From JAICMB01 sp035295125 (lineage in GTDB: Bacteria; Acidobacteriota; Terriglobia; Bryobacterales; Bryobacteraceae), in assembly GCA_035295125.1 (NCBI GenBank), contig DATGJP010000077.1:104752-168751 (forward strand): a stretch of DNA of 64,000 bases, read 5' to 3'. Below are positions 27,001 to 33,095 of the stretch, piece by piece (the stretch's first letter is position 1; every line of letters starts with the position of its first letter). The translations under genes were made by a program, and so were the position numbers. The notes beneath the pieces are model-generated. The model worked only from the letters and a program-made list of their open reading frames with translations, was not told the origin of the DNA and did not search any database.

Positions 27001-27260
27001 TGCCCATCGGTTACCGGCTTCCAGGTCAGGCCGCCATCCGTGGTCTTCCACAGGCCGCCGCCGACCGCACCGAAATAGTATTCAAAAGGCCGGCTGGAGC
27101 TACCCGCCGACGTGATCGACCGGCCGCCGCGATTGGGACCAATACTACGCCATTCCAATCCGCTGAAGAAGGACGGATCGTAAGATGCCGCCATGAGTGT
27201 AAAAGCGCTACAAACAAGGATGAATCTGAGTATTCTCATGAGTTGGTTCTGAGCGTTCAT
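24099..27260 (-). CDS. Secreted Sortilin/Vps10-type BNR (Asp-box) repeat protein
   Basis: A very large secreted protein of ~1050 aa built mostly of beta-propeller repeats. At least ten Asp-boxes are visible (for example TTDGGLTW, SIDAGKTW, SKDGGKTW, STDGGDHW, SINGGETW, TRDGGKNW, TDDYGKTW). The last ~330 residues add a beta-sandwich-like part and a long alpha-helical, charged end. Such proteins are abundant in Acidobacteriota; binding or glycan-active roles are guessed, not shown. Start choice is uncertain: ATG 27260 or ATG 27239 (which gives a tight signal peptide, MRILRFILVCSAFTLMA); neither has an SD. It heads the operon running to 22339 and is divergent from the alpha/beta hydrolase-like gene. 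Confidence 0.88.
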   Translation of the reverse strand: MNAQNQLMRILRFILVCSAFTLMAASYDPSFFSGLEWRSIGPNRGGRSITSAGSSSRPFEYYFGAVGGGLWKTTDGGLTWKPVTDGQIHSSSVGAVAVSESNPDVVYLGMGETEFRGNVMQGDGVYKSIDAGKTWKHIGLGDTQAIARIRIDPSNPDVVYVAALGHPYGPNEERGVFRSKDGGKTWQKVLYRSNHSGAVDLCLDPHNPKVIFAAIWDAYRTPWSLSSGGPESGFFKSTDGGDHWTEITRNTGLPKGIIGKIGVAVSGADSNRVYAIVEAEDGGVFVSDDAGSNWKRISEDRRVRQRAFYYSRIYADPKVKDTMYVLNTSFFRSTDGGKTYKVVRTPHGDNHDLWIPSNDPRRMIESNDGGANVSINGGETWTGQAFPTAQLYHVATTTDIPYHVCGAQQDNSTICVSSEAPRGGGGGGRVASVMYSVGGGESGYIAPDPSNPNIFYAGSQGALITRFDRRNGYTKDVQVDPRFFSGESAASLPERWQWTFPIVFSPFDSSIIYTSSQHLWRTNNNGQSWERISPDLTKADPKTLGDSGGPITKDQNGPEIYGTIFTIAPSRKDPNTIWTGSDDGVAYITRDGGKNWTNITPRDLPEFSRISLIEASPHKAGTAYLAAKRYQLDDRKPYLFKTDDYGKTWTKIVNGIRENDFTHAIREDPKRQGLLFAGTEHGIYVSFDDGMQWQSLALNLPDTQVPDLLIEGDDLVIATHGRSFYVLPEISVLRQMSPQITADAVHLFEPTAAVRNVRQAEIDYYLKKPADKVVIDILDSQGKVVRTFTGTPDDDKKKGGDAGDGDEEFGPPRAKPVPRKAGLNRFAWDLRYPGATKFEGMIFWGARAEVGPFAVPGSYKVRLSAGGEVLTQSFGVEKDPRLDSVTNADLAEQFKLAMQVRDATSQADEMVIMIRELKKQMTARLKSNQDPALKTALDAFRDKLSAIEEDIYQVRNRSNQDPLNFPIKLNNRLGALERSIETGDGKPTAGAYKVFGELSKELAEHKSRLDATLKSGLPEVNRILAQHNLKELTPTTTETKDEKADAAAGDSPQ

Positions 27261-27320
27261 TATACGCCGTGTGCAGGCATGGCGATCATGCACGCGCGGT
27301 GCCGGCGTAACGTCATACCG

Positions 27321-28259
27321 ATGGGGCTGTCACTCAAATTGTCACGATTCTGGTTGTACTTCAGCTTGCTCGCTGCGATATCGGGCGGAGCGTCAGCGTT
27401 TCAGGGCTCCAGCCAGCTATTCGACTATGGCCGGTCCGCGGCGTTGGACGTTCGCGAAGAGAAGCAGATTCCGGTTGAAGGCGCGCGCGTCACGTCGCTT
27501 TCTTACGTGGGAGCGCGGGGTTCTGTGTCGGCATTTCTGGTGACGCCGGCGACTCCGGGCAAGCACCCGGCTATTGTCTTCGCGCACGATCTATCGTCGA
27601 AAAGCGACGAGTTTCTGGCCGAGGCAATTGGATTAGCGCGGGCGCCCCTCGGCGCAGTTTCATTGCTCGTTGACGCCCCGACGGCGCGGCCGTTCGGGTG
27701 GCGGCGAACTTTCAACCCGCGCCTCGAGAATAACGATCGCGATATCCAGGTGCAAGCCATCGTAGACTTGCGACGGGGCATCGATTTGTTGACCCAGCGT
27801 CCGGATGTCGATGCCTCGCATGTGGGCTTCGTGGGCCATGGCAACGGGGCGAACTGGGGAGCGGTTTTGGCCGGCATCGAACCCCGCATAAAAGCATTCG
27901 CGCTGGTTGCCGGTATGATTAGCGTGTCCGATGCTATGCGGCGCGATGAGCCGGATTGGGCCGATTTGCGGTTTGTAATGGGGAAAGAAGGATTCGAACG
28001 CTACCTGGCCTCGATTGCCGAGGTGGATGCAGCTAAGTATGTTGAGCACTCGCTCGGAGCGCCGATCCTGCTGCAGTTTGGACGATTCGATCCCTACGTG
28101 CCGCAAGACCTGGCCGCCCGTTTCAGCGCCGCGGTCCATGGCCGCACGATCACGTATGATGCCGGCCACGCCGTGAACGACCCGGCAGCAGCCCCGGATC
28201 GTCAACGGTTCCTGACCGAGTACCTCGGGCGTCAGGCTGGTTCCAAAGTCTCGAAATAG
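27321..28259 (+). CDS. Secreted alpha/beta hydrolase-fold protein lacking the nucleophile Ser (probable pseudoenzyme)
   Basis: The 312-aa protein has a signal peptide (MGLSLKLSRFWLYFSLLA…ASA) and a dienelactone-hydrolase-like fold: IVFAHDLSSKSDE, DASHVGFVGHGNGANW, LQFGRFDPYVP and YDAGHAVND. The nucleophile elbow should read G-x-S-x-G but reads G-H-G-N-G; codon 27840–27842 is GGC where Ser AGC would need one base change. Asp and His positions remain, so it is probably inactive as a serine hydrolase or uses another chemistry. Other in-frame ATG starts lie at 27279 and 27288. Much longer upstream extension is only the antisense of the BNR gene. The 3' end overlaps the convergent AraC gene by 28 bp. 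Confidence 0.8.
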   Translation: MGLSLKLSRFWLYFSLLAAISGGASAFQGSSQLFDYGRSAALDVREEKQIPVEGARVTSLSYVGARGSVSAFLVTPATPGKHPAIVFAHDLSSKSDEFLAEAIGLARAPLGAVSLLVDAPTARPFGWRRTFNPRLENNDRDIQVQAIVDLRRGIDLLTQRPDVDASHVGFVGHGNGANWGAVLAGIEPRIKAFALVAGMISVSDAMRRDEPDWADLRFVMGKEGFERYLASIAEVDAAKYVEHSLGAPILLQFGRFDPYVPQDLAARFSAAVHGRTITYDAGHAVNDPAAAPDRQRFLTEYLGRQAGSKVSK

Positions 28260-29023
28260 CGGCGCGGCGTTTCACCCAGTTCGCGGCGAAACATCGCGAT
28301 GAAGGCGCTGGGGCTGTTGTAGCCAAGGTCGATCGCCACGGCCGTTATGGTCTCACCCGAACTGATCCGCCGAAGCGCTTCGAGTAGTTTCTGGCGCCGC
28401 AGCCATTGGCCAAGGCTCATCGCGGTCTCGGCCCGAAACAGCCGTTCCATCGTTCGGCGGCTCGAGCCGCACTGCCGCAGCATATTCGCCGTGGATAGCG
28501 AGATCCCTGAGCTTTGGTGAACCAGCGAGGCAAACCGCGCGGCCCGGGGATCGTGCGGCAGCGGCAATTGCAAGGGAACCGCACTCAGGATTCGCAGTTC
28601 ATCGAGAATCACGCCGGTCAAGCGCTTTTGTTCAGGAACATCGGAGTCCAGCGCCCCCAGACGCACGGTGCGAAGGATCAGTTCGCGGAGCAGTGGACTG
28701 ATGTTCACCACGGCGCACGAACTCAGCCGCGGTAATTGCCTTTGGCGCGCATGTAAATACAGAATCCGCAACGCGACGATGCCGGTCATGTCCACCTGGT
28801 ACTTGAAGCCTGACGGGATCCAGACGCCGCGGTGCGGTGGCACGACCCAGGCACATTCCTCCGTTCGAAGGGTCAGGGCGCCACGCGTGGCATAGATCAA
28901 TTGATGCCATTCCCCAGCGGCGGGCGACACGATTCCCTGCGGCAACGGCGCCGTCCAACCCTCAAACGTGACGCCGAAACTGCGGATTTTGACCGCCGAG
29001 TCATGCTGGCGGGATTTCGACAT
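28232..29023 (-). CDS. AraC-family transcriptional regulator
   Basis: The 263-aa protein has an N-terminal cupin-like sensing domain (IYATRGALTLRTEE, WVVPPHRGVWIPSG) and a C-terminal double helix-turn-helix (from ~residue 165; second helix region ITAVAIDLGYNSPSAFIAMFR, then GETPRRYF). This is the layout of ligand-responsive AraC regulators of the single-cupin type. It is divergent from the VOC gene, with 73 bp between the start codons, so that gene is the likely target together with its own promoter. No operator could be picked out. Confidence 0.92.
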   Translation of the reverse strand: MSKSRQHDSAVKIRSFGVTFEGWTAPLPQGIVSPAAGEWHQLIYATRGALTLRTEECAWVVPPHRGVWIPSGFKYQVDMTGIVALRILYLHARQRQLPRLSSCAVVNISPLLRELILRTVRLGALDSDVPEQKRLTGVILDELRILSAVPLQLPLPHDPRAARFASLVHQSSGISLSTANMLRQCGSSRRTMERLFRAETAMSLGQWLRRQKLLEALRRISSGETITAVAIDLGYNSPSAFIAMFRRELGETPRRYFETLEPA

Positions 29024-29096
29024 ACATTGGCAGAATAGCGTAATCGTGGCAGGCCGTGCTGCGGTTAGAATGCTTCAGGAAAGGAGCTATTCACCG

Positions 29097-29480
29097 ATGT
29101 TTCACGTAGCGCATTTTGCAATCAACGCCGGCGATGTAGCGCGGGCTCGCGGGTTTTACGAGAAGATCTTTGGGTGGAAGTTCAAGGCGTATGGACCTCC
29201 CGGCTTTTACCAGATTGAACTGAACGGCGCGGGTTCCTCTAAACCCGCGCTTGGCGCCCTACAGCAGCGCCGCGAGATCGTGCCGGGGGTCGCGATGCGC
29301 GGATTTGAATGCACTATCGCCGTCGCCGACATTCAGGCAACAAAGGCAGCCATCGAGGCAAACGGGGGCAAAATCGTAATGCCGATTTGCACTTTGGCGG
29401 GCGTGGGGCAGTTGCTGTTCTTTGAGGACACCGAGGGCAATATTGCCGGCGCTATGCAGTTCGACAATGACGCCGAATAG
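29097..29480 (+). CDS. VOC-family (glyoxalase/bleomycin-resistance fold) protein
   Basis: A 127-aa single-domain protein with both beta-alpha-beta-beta-beta modules of the vicinal oxygen chelate fold: HFAINAGDVARARGFYEKIFGW at the start, CTIAVADIQATKAAIEANGG in the second half and LLFFEDTEGNIAGAMQF at the end. Members are glyoxalases, dioxygenases or drug-binding proteins; which one cannot be said. AAGGAG at 29081–29086 lies 10 nt before ATG 29097 and fixes the start. It is divergent from the AraC regulator. A copy of the hairpin repeat follows it. Confidence 0.85.
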   Translation: MFHVAHFAINAGDVARARGFYEKIFGWKFKAYGPPGFYQIELNGAGSSKPALGALQQRREIVPGVAMRGFECTIAVADIQATKAAIEANGGKIVMPICTLAGVGQLLFFEDTEGNIAGAMQFDNDAE

Positions 29481-29514
29481 ACCCCGTTGTGGTAGAAGTC
29501 TTTGAGAGCGGCAC

Positions 29515-29582
29515 GCGCAGGCGAAACCCCCTGCGCCACATTTATGGCTCAGCGGGTTGCGAGCCCATTCAGCCTGCCCGAC
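29515..29582 (-). repeat. Hairpin repeat copy (minus orientation), between VOC and DUF1963 genes
   Basis: GCGCAGGCG (29515–29523) and CCCCTGCGC (29528–29536) form a hairpin with an AAAC loop and one mismatch. The following ~45 bp (GGCTC…GAGCC and AAGTCGGG on the minus strand) match the copy at 63780–63857 with a few changes. It sits exactly between two convergent genes and could act as a transcription barrier. Confidence 0.75.
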
Positions 29583-30269
29583 TTAGTAGCACTGCCAATC
29601 CAGAAACCACTGGTGCTCCATGCCTGGACTAGTCCCTCGGGCGATGTAGAGGATTCCGCCGTCCCCCCACATCATGCCGGCTTTTTCCTCGCTGGCAATT
29701 TGCAGGCAGTAAACGGGAACGGCGGGATGCTCTTCCATCGCCCACCACGGCTCCGACTGAATGGAGCTGACGTAACCGCCAATCTTAGTTTTGGCCACGT
29801 TCTCGAGGTCCACATCCGCCGAGTCGAATCCTTCGATTTCGATCAGACCCGAATCGTCATAGTTGGGATGATCATCGCATTCTTCCCAGCGGCACTCGAA
29901 ACCGCGTTTTGCGGCGGGTGCGCTTGAGGGTCTGGGAATCGGCGTGAGGTCCTGCAGCGTTTTGTATGCGCGCAGGCACCAGTTCTCGTGGTTCTCCTGG
30001 CTAAGGTCGCCAAATTCCGGTTCGACGAAGAAGGTGAGGAGCTTGATATCGGCAAGTGCCGGTGGAATTGAGGGTGCCGCAGTGAGGTTCAACTGGCATA
30101 CGAACAGCATGGGCGTGCCGTTGGCCAGCGGCCATTCTTCCCCCGGAAGACCGAGCGCCTGCAGACCGAAGTTGGATGCGAATGGATCGCCCGTCGGCCT
30201 GAATCCCCCAACATGCACCACGGCGGCCTTGCGGGTGTTTCGCTGCCGGAATTCTCGCTCGGAGCTCAT
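29583..30269 (-). CDS. DUF1963 (YwqG-like) protein
   Basis: A 228-aa cytoplasmic protein. The pattern GLPGEEWP, PMLFVCQLNL, LLTFFVEPEFGD, IGGYVSSIQSEPWW and MMWGDGGILYI matches the DUF1963/YwqG family, a beta-rich fold of unknown role. GAGAGGA lies about 9 nt before the ATG. It is divergent from the PEP mutase-like gene with ~60 bp between starts. The hairpin repeat abuts its stop codon. Confidence 0.82.
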   Translation of the reverse strand: MSSEREFRQRNTRKAAVVHVGGFRPTGDPFASNFGLQALGLPGEEWPLANGTPMLFVCQLNLTAAPSIPPALADIKLLTFFVEPEFGDLSQENHENWCLRAYKTLQDLTPIPRPSSAPAAKRGFECRWEECDDHPNYDDSGLIEIEGFDSADVDLENVAKTKIGGYVSSIQSEPWWAMEEHPAVPVYCLQIASEEKAGMMWGDGGILYIARGTSPGMEHQWFLDWQCY

Positions 30270-30330
30270 GGGTATTCATCCTCTCATATCCGTTCGCGGT
30301 GAAAGGCTAGACTGGACAACAGACAAACCT

Positions 30331-31155
30331 ATGAGTGCCATGCAAAATGAAAAGGCCATTCGCTTTCGCGCGCTTCATGAGGGGCCGGGCGCGTTCGTAA
30401 TACCCAATCCTTGGGACGTCAGTTCCGCTCGCCTCCTGGCCGGCCTTGGGTTCGAAGCGCTTGCCACGTCGAGCGCAGCCTCCGCCAATGCGATTGCGCG
30501 CCGAGACGGGCAGTTGACACGTGAAGAGGCCCTGGCGCACGCCCGGATCATCGTCAATGCAACCGACCTGCCGGTGTCGGCGGATCTGGAAAAAGGATTT
30601 GGCGATTCACCGGAAGCCGTGGCGGAAACTGTTCGCGGAGCCGCCGAAGCAGGACTGGTGGGATGTACGATCGAGGATTCCACTGGCAATCCTGAGCATC
30701 CGCTATATGACGAGCAATTGGCCGTCGAACGGATTGCGGCGGGCGTGGAAGCGGCGCAAGCACTCTCCTTTCCGTTTATGCTGACGGCGCGCGCTCACAG
30801 TTTCCTGTATGCCAACCCGAACCTCGACGACACCATTCGACGCCTGCAGGCGTTTGAGAAAGCGGGCGCCGGTGTGCTGTTTGCTCCCGGTCTGCCTGAT
30901 CTCGCGTCCGTCCGCGCAGTCTGTTCCGCGGTCTCGAAGCCGTTCAACTTCATGGCCGGGATCAAGGGCAAGTCGTTTTCGGTCGCGGAACTTGCGGCGG
31001 CCGGTGTCCGTCGCATCAGCCTCGCGACGTCGCTCTACCGCGCAGCGATGACCGGTCTGCTCAACGCCGCGCGCGAGGTGAAAGATGACGGCCAGTTCGG
31101 TTTTCTGGACCACGCCATGACCACACCTGAACTGAACCAGATCATGGGGATTTGA
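30331..31155 (+). CDS. Isocitrate lyase/PEP phosphonomutase-family enzyme
   Basis: The 274-aa TIM-barrel protein has the ICL/PEPM pattern: NPWDVSSARLLAGLGFEALATSS, PVSADLEKGFGDSP, GCTIEDSTGNPEHPLYD and TARAHSFLY. ADLEKGFGD and EDS supply the Mg-binding acids. The isocitrate lyase KKCGH loop is absent, so the enzyme is more likely a 2-methylisocitrate lyase-like, oxaloacetate hydrolase-like or phosphonomutase-type C-C or P-C lyase. ATGs at 30331 and 30340 are both possible; no SD is seen. Its stop is followed by 74 bp without a gene. Confidence 0.88.
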   Translation: MSAMQNEKAIRFRALHEGPGAFVIPNPWDVSSARLLAGLGFEALATSSAASANAIARRDGQLTREEALAHARIIVNATDLPVSADLEKGFGDSPEAVAETVRGAAEAGLVGCTIEDSTGNPEHPLYDEQLAVERIAAGVEAAQALSFPFMLTARAHSFLYANPNLDDTIRRLQAFEKAGAGVLFAPGLPDLASVRAVCSAVSKPFNFMAGIKGKSFSVAELAAAGVRRISLATSLYRAAMTGLLNAAREVKDDGQFGFLDHAMTTPELNQIMGI

Positions 31156-31229
31156 GTACCAACGCTCGCCAGTGTCAGGCGTTTAGGGCATAATAGGTAT
31201 GCTCTGATTTCTTAACCTAGGGGATACCA

Positions 31230-31607
31230 ATGTCTGAAGAATCAGTGTTTATGGAGGGCGGTAACAAGCATCTGTTATGCGAGGTGGATTTGCGGGGCGG
31301 CAACGTTGTCACTGTCGAGCCGTACGCCATCTACACTTCGACCAAGAAGCGCCGAGTCTACCTCTGGTATCAGGTTTCCAGGGCCGGGGCACAAGGCGAG
31401 AACGGTTGGAGAAACATCGAAGCCAGCGAGGTCAAGGCGGTGAAAGTCCTGGAGCGGCCCTACACCGCTCGGAAGGACTACAATCCGATGGACAAGACGA
31501 CCTACGTCATGATGCATTACTCAATTCCCGCGGCTGACGGTCGAAAACGGGACGTCGATCTGGCTCCATCCTGGGATAAGTCGATTCACAACCGGCCTGC
31601 TGGGTAG
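31230..31607 (+). CDS. Hypothetical small protein with WYL-like pattern
   Basis: A 125-aa protein that I do not recognise firmly. The order EPYAIYTSTKKRRVYLWYQVS, then WRNIEASEVKAVKVLERPYT and RKDYNP, resembles the WYL ligand-binding fold (a Y-rich strand, then an R-x-I…V…L strand), but without the DNA-binding helix-turn-helix found in WYL regulators. GGGGA lies about 6 nt before the ATG. There is no signal peptide. It converges on the slipin gene with a perfect hairpin between them. Confidence 0.6.
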   Translation: MSEESVFMEGGNKHLLCEVDLRGGNVVTVEPYAIYTSTKKRRVYLWYQVSRAGAQGENGWRNIEASEVKAVKVLERPYTARKDYNPMDKTTYVMMHYSIPAADGRKRDVDLAPSWDKSIHNRPAG

Positions 31608-31615
31608 AATTGGTC

Positions 31616-31647
31616 GGCGCAGGCGGTTCATTAGATTCGCCTGCGCC
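31616..31647. repeat. Perfect 10-bp inverted repeat between convergent genes
   Basis: GGCGCAGGCG (31616–31625) and CGCCTGCGCC (31638–31647) pair perfectly across a 12-nt loop. The arms are the same as in the other hairpin-repeat copies, but the loop has seven extra bases (CATTAGA) inside the usual GTTT core. It lies between genes ending at 31607 (+) and 31653 (–), so it may serve as a two-way terminator, although no T-run follows. Confidence 0.75.
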
Positions 31648-31652
31648 AAGAC

Positions 31653-32558
31653 TTACTGTTTCTGACCTGCGAGAGCGCTCGTTCCGAGAAGTCCGCCGAG
31701 CCCCATGGTTTCTACCGCCGAAGACGGCACAATCACCATAGAACCCCGCTCTTTAATTGCTTCGTAGAGCATATTCATGGCTCTCAGATGGAGCGCCACG
31801 GGATTGTCAATATAGACCGCCGAGGCGGCCGCGAATTTCTCCGAGATTTCCGTTTCTGCGGTGCCAAGAATGATGCGAGCCTGCCGCTCCCGTTCAGCTT
31901 GCGCCTGTCGCGACATGGCATCTTCCAGTGCGGCGGGGATGTGAACGTCACGGATCTCCACCGACTGCACCGTAATTCCCCACGGGTTGGTTTTTTCGTC
32001 CAGAATCTTCTGCAGCTCCCGGCCCAGCGAGTCCCGCTCCGTGATCATCTGCCCCAGGTCGTGGCGGCCAATCGATTCGCGAAGCGCAGTTTGCGCGCTG
32101 AGCCCGATGGCCTGCTGGAAATCCATCACTTCAAGGATGGCTTTCTCGGCGTTCCAAACGAGCCAGAATACAATTGCGTCCACATTCACCGGGACGGTGT
32201 CGCGAGTCATGGCCGATTCGGCTTTGACGTCGGTGACGCGCACACGCTGGTCCACGAACGTGCTCGTGGTCTCGAGCACCGGAATGATCAGGAAGAGTCC
32301 CGGGCCACGCAGACCCCGATAACGCCCCAGGCGCAGAAGGGCGACCTTTTCCCATTGCGCGGCGACCTTGATCGCGAACATCAGGTAGATGCCGGCGCAG
32401 ATCACAACAATCGCCCAGACCTCCTGTTTGTATACGTTGTTTAATACGACTGCGGCGATGGCGCAAACCACAAATGCCGCAATGCCGATCGAACTGATAT
32501 ATCGGGAAGGTATTCCCGCGCGGCTCAACGGCGCGATATTCAACCGATCGATACTCAT
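31653..32558 (-). CDS. Slipin (SPFH/band-7 membrane protein)
   Basis: The 301-aa protein has two N-terminal hydrophobic helices (~residues 20–68), then an SPFH domain (KVALLRLGRYRGLRGPGLFLIIPV, VDQRVRVTDV, DTVPVNVDAIVFW) and a helical region (DAMSRQAQAERERQARI). Slipins assemble into membrane-bound rings and help organise or protect membranes. No NfeD-type protease partner is adjacent. AAAGGAGG lies within the end of the GntR gene, 10 nt upstream of the ATG. The 4-bp gap to the GntR gene implies one transcript. Confidence 0.92.
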   Translation of the reverse strand: MSIDRLNIAPLSRAGIPSRYISSIGIAAFVVCAIAAVVLNNVYKQEVWAIVVICAGIYLMFAIKVAAQWEKVALLRLGRYRGLRGPGLFLIIPVLETTSTFVDQRVRVTDVKAESAMTRDTVPVNVDAIVFWLVWNAEKAILEVMDFQQAIGLSAQTALRESIGRHDLGQMITERDSLGRELQKILDEKTNPWGITVQSVEIRDVHIPAALEDAMSRQAQAERERQARIILGTAETEISEKFAAASAVYIDNPVALHLRAMNMLYEAIKERGSMVIVPSSAVETMGLGGLLGTSALAGQKQ

Positions 32559-32562
32559 AATG

Positions 32563-32979
32563 CTACGGCCTCCTTTGCTCGTTCTTGAGCTCAGTCAACT
32601 GGTGCAGCAATTCCTCTAACGTGATGCCCTCGGCGCCCGCACGCGCCAGGAACTCTCGGGCCAGATGCGCGGCGCGACGCTGACGCTCGGCCTCCGCGGG
32701 TTTCGGAACCTCTTTATCCGTGATGAACGTGCCCGTGCCCTGCTGCGTGGAAAGGATCTCGCGAATCTCCAACTCGCGATACGCTCGCACGACGGTGTTG
32801 GGATTGATCGACAGGTCCACGGCGAGCTGGCGCACGGTCGGCAGTTGGTCGCCACCGCGCAGCTTGCCGGTCGCGATGCCGCCCAGCACCTGATCAATAA
32901 TCTGCCGATAGACCGGCACGCCGCTGCTGAGATCCAGCCGAAACTGGAAAACATGGCGGATTGAGGCGTTTACTGGCAT
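32563..32979 (-). CDS. GntR-family regulator (YtrA type)
   Basis: A short 138-aa GntR protein. It has a winged-helix N-terminus (GVPVYRQIIDQVLGGIATG, LPTVRQLAVDLSINPNTVVRAY, QQGTGTFI) and a ~45-residue dimerisation helix pair, the YtrA layout without an effector domain. Such regulators repress their own operon, often with membrane or transport genes; here the partner is slipin. A strong promoter with a CTAGT/ACTAG palindrome over its -10 lies just upstream. There is no SD and the predicted leader is only ~5 nt. Confidence 0.92.
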   Translation of the reverse strand: MPVNASIRHVFQFRLDLSSGVPVYRQIIDQVLGGIATGKLRGGDQLPTVRQLAVDLSINPNTVVRAYRELEIREILSTQQGTGTFITDKEVPKPAEAERQRRAAHLAREFLARAGAEGITLEELLHQLTELKNEQRRP

Positions 32980-32988
32980 CTCTAATTT

Positions 32989-33019
32989 CTAGTGTACTAG
33001 TTCTATATAACACTGTCAA
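32989..33019 (-). promoter_or_regulatory. GntR–slipin promoter with operator over the -10
   Basis: On the minus strand the -35 TTGACA (33019–33014) and -10 TACACT (32996–32991) are 17 bp apart, close to a housekeeping consensus. The near-palindrome CTAGT-GT-ACTAG (32989–33000) covers the -10, as expected for autorepression by the YtrA-type regulator. The -10 ends 11 bp from the ATG. Confidence 0.65.
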
Positions 33020-33095
33020 TGGGGAACGGGAAAGTGGATGGATACGGTAAACTTCTGTGCCGCGACCGCGTTTATATAACTTGAGGCAGCTTACA

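Noticed and set aside
26052..27278. Long N-terminal extension of the 27321–28259 hydrolase-like gene
   Set aside because: It is the antisense of the BNR-repeat gene; the signal peptide starts at 27321.
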